Of a stretch of DNA of 57,284 nucleotides, positions 56,140-57,284 are shown one piece after another. Position numbers and translations under genes: made by a program. The notes below the pieces were generated by a model, which saw only the letters and a list, made by a program, of their open reading frames with translations, was not told the DNA's origin and made no database searches. The stretch covers positions 1 to 57,284 of the forward strand of contig CACANS010000003.1 in assembly GCA_902533945.1 (NCBI GenBank), read 5' to 3'. This DNA is from an uncultured Pelagibacteraceae bacterium (lineage in GTDB: Bacteria; Pseudomonadota; Alphaproteobacteria; Pelagibacterales; Pelagibacteraceae). The stretch's first letter is position 1, and the number at the start of each line of letters is the position of its first letter.

Positions 56140-57284
56140 ATGCTAAAATTTATAATTTCAATATTTGTATATTTTTTAACTTTAATTAATTTTTCTTATG
56201 CAGATAAAATTAAAGATATTAAAATTTCAGGAAATAATAGAATTTCCGATGAAACTATAAGAGTTTTTTCAGATCTTGATTTAAACAATGATTTTGAAGA
56301 TTTAAATTTAAACACTTTAATAAAAAAACTTTATGAAACTAACTATTTTTCGGATGTAAGCATTAAATTTGAGAATCAAATATTATTTATAAAAGTTGTA
56401 GAAAATCCTATTGTTCAAAGAGTTATCTTTAATGGAATTAAAGCTAATAAAATAAAAGATCAAATTTATGATACTTTGCTAATTAAAGAAAAAAATTCAT
56501 TCGTTGAAGATACCGCAAAGCAAGATGTTACGAGAATATCAAATTCTCTCAAAAAAAGTGGTTATTATTTTTCAGAAGTAGATCTGATAATTGAAAATAA
56601 AGAAAATAATACGGTTAACTTAACTTACAATATAATACTAAATGAAAAAGCTTTGATTAAACAAATTCAATTTATAGGTGACAAAGTTTATAAAAATAGA
56701 AAGTTAAGACGTGTAATTGTCTCGGAAGAAGAAAAACCTTGGAAATTTATAACAAGTAAAAAATATCTTAACGAAGAGAGAATAAAGTTGGACGAAAGAC
56801 TTTTGAGAAATTTCTATATTAATAAAGGTTACTATCAAGTTGAAGTTTCGAATACTTATGCAAAATATCTTGACGACAATAGTTTTGTAGTTACGTATAG
56901 CATTAATGCTGGTAACAAATTTAAATTTAATAATACTAAAATTGTTATACCAGTAGAATATGAAAAATCTAAATTTGATAAAGTTATAAAAAAACTTAAT
57001 GATTTAAAAGGAGAAACTTATTCATACAATAAAATAGAGAAAATTTTAGAAAAAATTGAATTATTATCTTTGGATCAAGATTTTGAATTTTTAGATGCAA
57101 AAGTTAATGAAAAAATAGTTGATAAAAATCTTATTGATTTTGAGATTAAATTAATTGAATCTGATAAAAGCTATGTTGAAAGAATTGATATTGTTGGAAA
57201 TAGTGTAACTGAAGAAGCTGTTATTAGAAATTCTCTGTTAATTGATGAAGGAGATCCGCTTAACAATATACTTTTAGGAAAATC
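56140..57284 (+). CDS. bamA: Outer membrane protein assembly factor BamA, 3' end outside window
   Basis: The frame opens at ATG 56140 and stays open to the window end (381 codons). The protein begins with a signal peptide (MLKFIISIFVYFLTLINFSYA, cut before DKIKDI) and then POTRA domains. Visible POTRA patterns are IKISGNNRISDETIRVFSDL (first), VQRVIFNGIKANKIKDQIYD (second), IKQIQFIGDKVYKNRKLRRV (third) and VERIDIVGNSVTEEAVIRNS (fifth). The barrel lies beyond the window. BamA folds outer-membrane proteins. Its place after dxr supports the call. Confidence 0.93.
   Translation, partial: MLKFIISIFVYFLTLINFSYADKIKDIKISGNNRISDETIRVFSDLDLNNDFEDLNLNTLIKKLYETNYFSDVSIKFENQILFIKVVENPIVQRVIFNGIKANKIKDQIYDTLLIKEKNSFVEDTAKQDVTRISNSLKKSGYYFSEVDLIIENKENNTVNLTYNIILNEKALIKQIQFIGDKVYKNRKLRRVIVSEEEKPWKFITSKKYLNEERIKLDERLLRNFYINKGYYQVEVSNTYAKYLDDNSFVVTYSINAGNKFKFNNTKIVIPVEYEKSKFDKVIKKLNDLKGETYSYNKIEKILEKIELLSLDQDFEFLDAKVNEKIVDKNLIDFEIKLIESDKSYVERIDIVGNSVTEEAVIRNSLLIDEGDPLNNILLGK

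Overview
The window looks like a piece of a free-living SAR11-type alphaproteobacterium (Pelagibacterales). This is an inference from several things seen together: very AT-rich DNA, almost no intergenic space, many ATGA/TAATG/TTGA start-stop overlaps, a complete 14-gene nuo operon in alphaproteobacterial order, the nuoN-birA-coaX-rnj-proS-lolC-lolD-dnaE run, a short (443 aa) prolyl-tRNA synthetase, and a structured leader before rpsB. No insertion sequence, prophage, CRISPR array or rRNA was seen. No stretch longer than about 160 bases lacks a gene or RNA.

Layout. 1-2530 (+): end of a carbamoyltransferase, a small membrane-anchored protein and two methyltransferase-like genes, resembling the edge of a surface-polysaccharide or modification region. 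2549-7452 (-): a tight five-gene operon read GMC oxidoreductase, TerC-family protein, SDR oxidoreductase, M23-family protein, M24-family protein. 7589-13181 (+), divergent from it: a TRAP transporter (binding protein, terminator, two membrane subunits), an NCS1 permease and a zinc alcohol dehydrogenase. Together these look like uptake and oxidation of small organic substrates. 13178-19133: small genes on both strands, including three membrane proteins of 43, 46 and 56 aa, a tiny lipoprotein, a DUF3047 protein, a YbgC thioesterase, a family-5-like uracil-DNA glycosylase, and a surface-modification pair (OafA-like acyltransferase and an SGNH protein).

19215-25162 (+): tRNA-Leu(UAG), then the protein quality-control cluster tig-clpP-clpX-lon. 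25163-27316 (-): a TPR plus O-GlcNAc-transferase-like protein abutting lon stop to stop. 27472-27640: tRNA-Val(UAC) and tRNA-Asp(GUC). 27800-57284: every gene is on the + strand: nuoA-N, birA, coaX, rnj, proS, lolC, lolD, dnaE, then after a leader rpsB-tsf-frr-uppS-cdsA-dxr-bamA, with bamA cut by the window end.

Most notable: the rpsB leader, which can fold into a pseudoknot next to the ribosome binding site; absence of pyrH between tsf and frr and of rseP between dxr and bamA; tig starting 7 nt after a tRNA; an M24 protein with four of five usual metal ligands replaced; a terminator inside the TRAP operon; and three conserved-looking micro-proteins that are easily missed.
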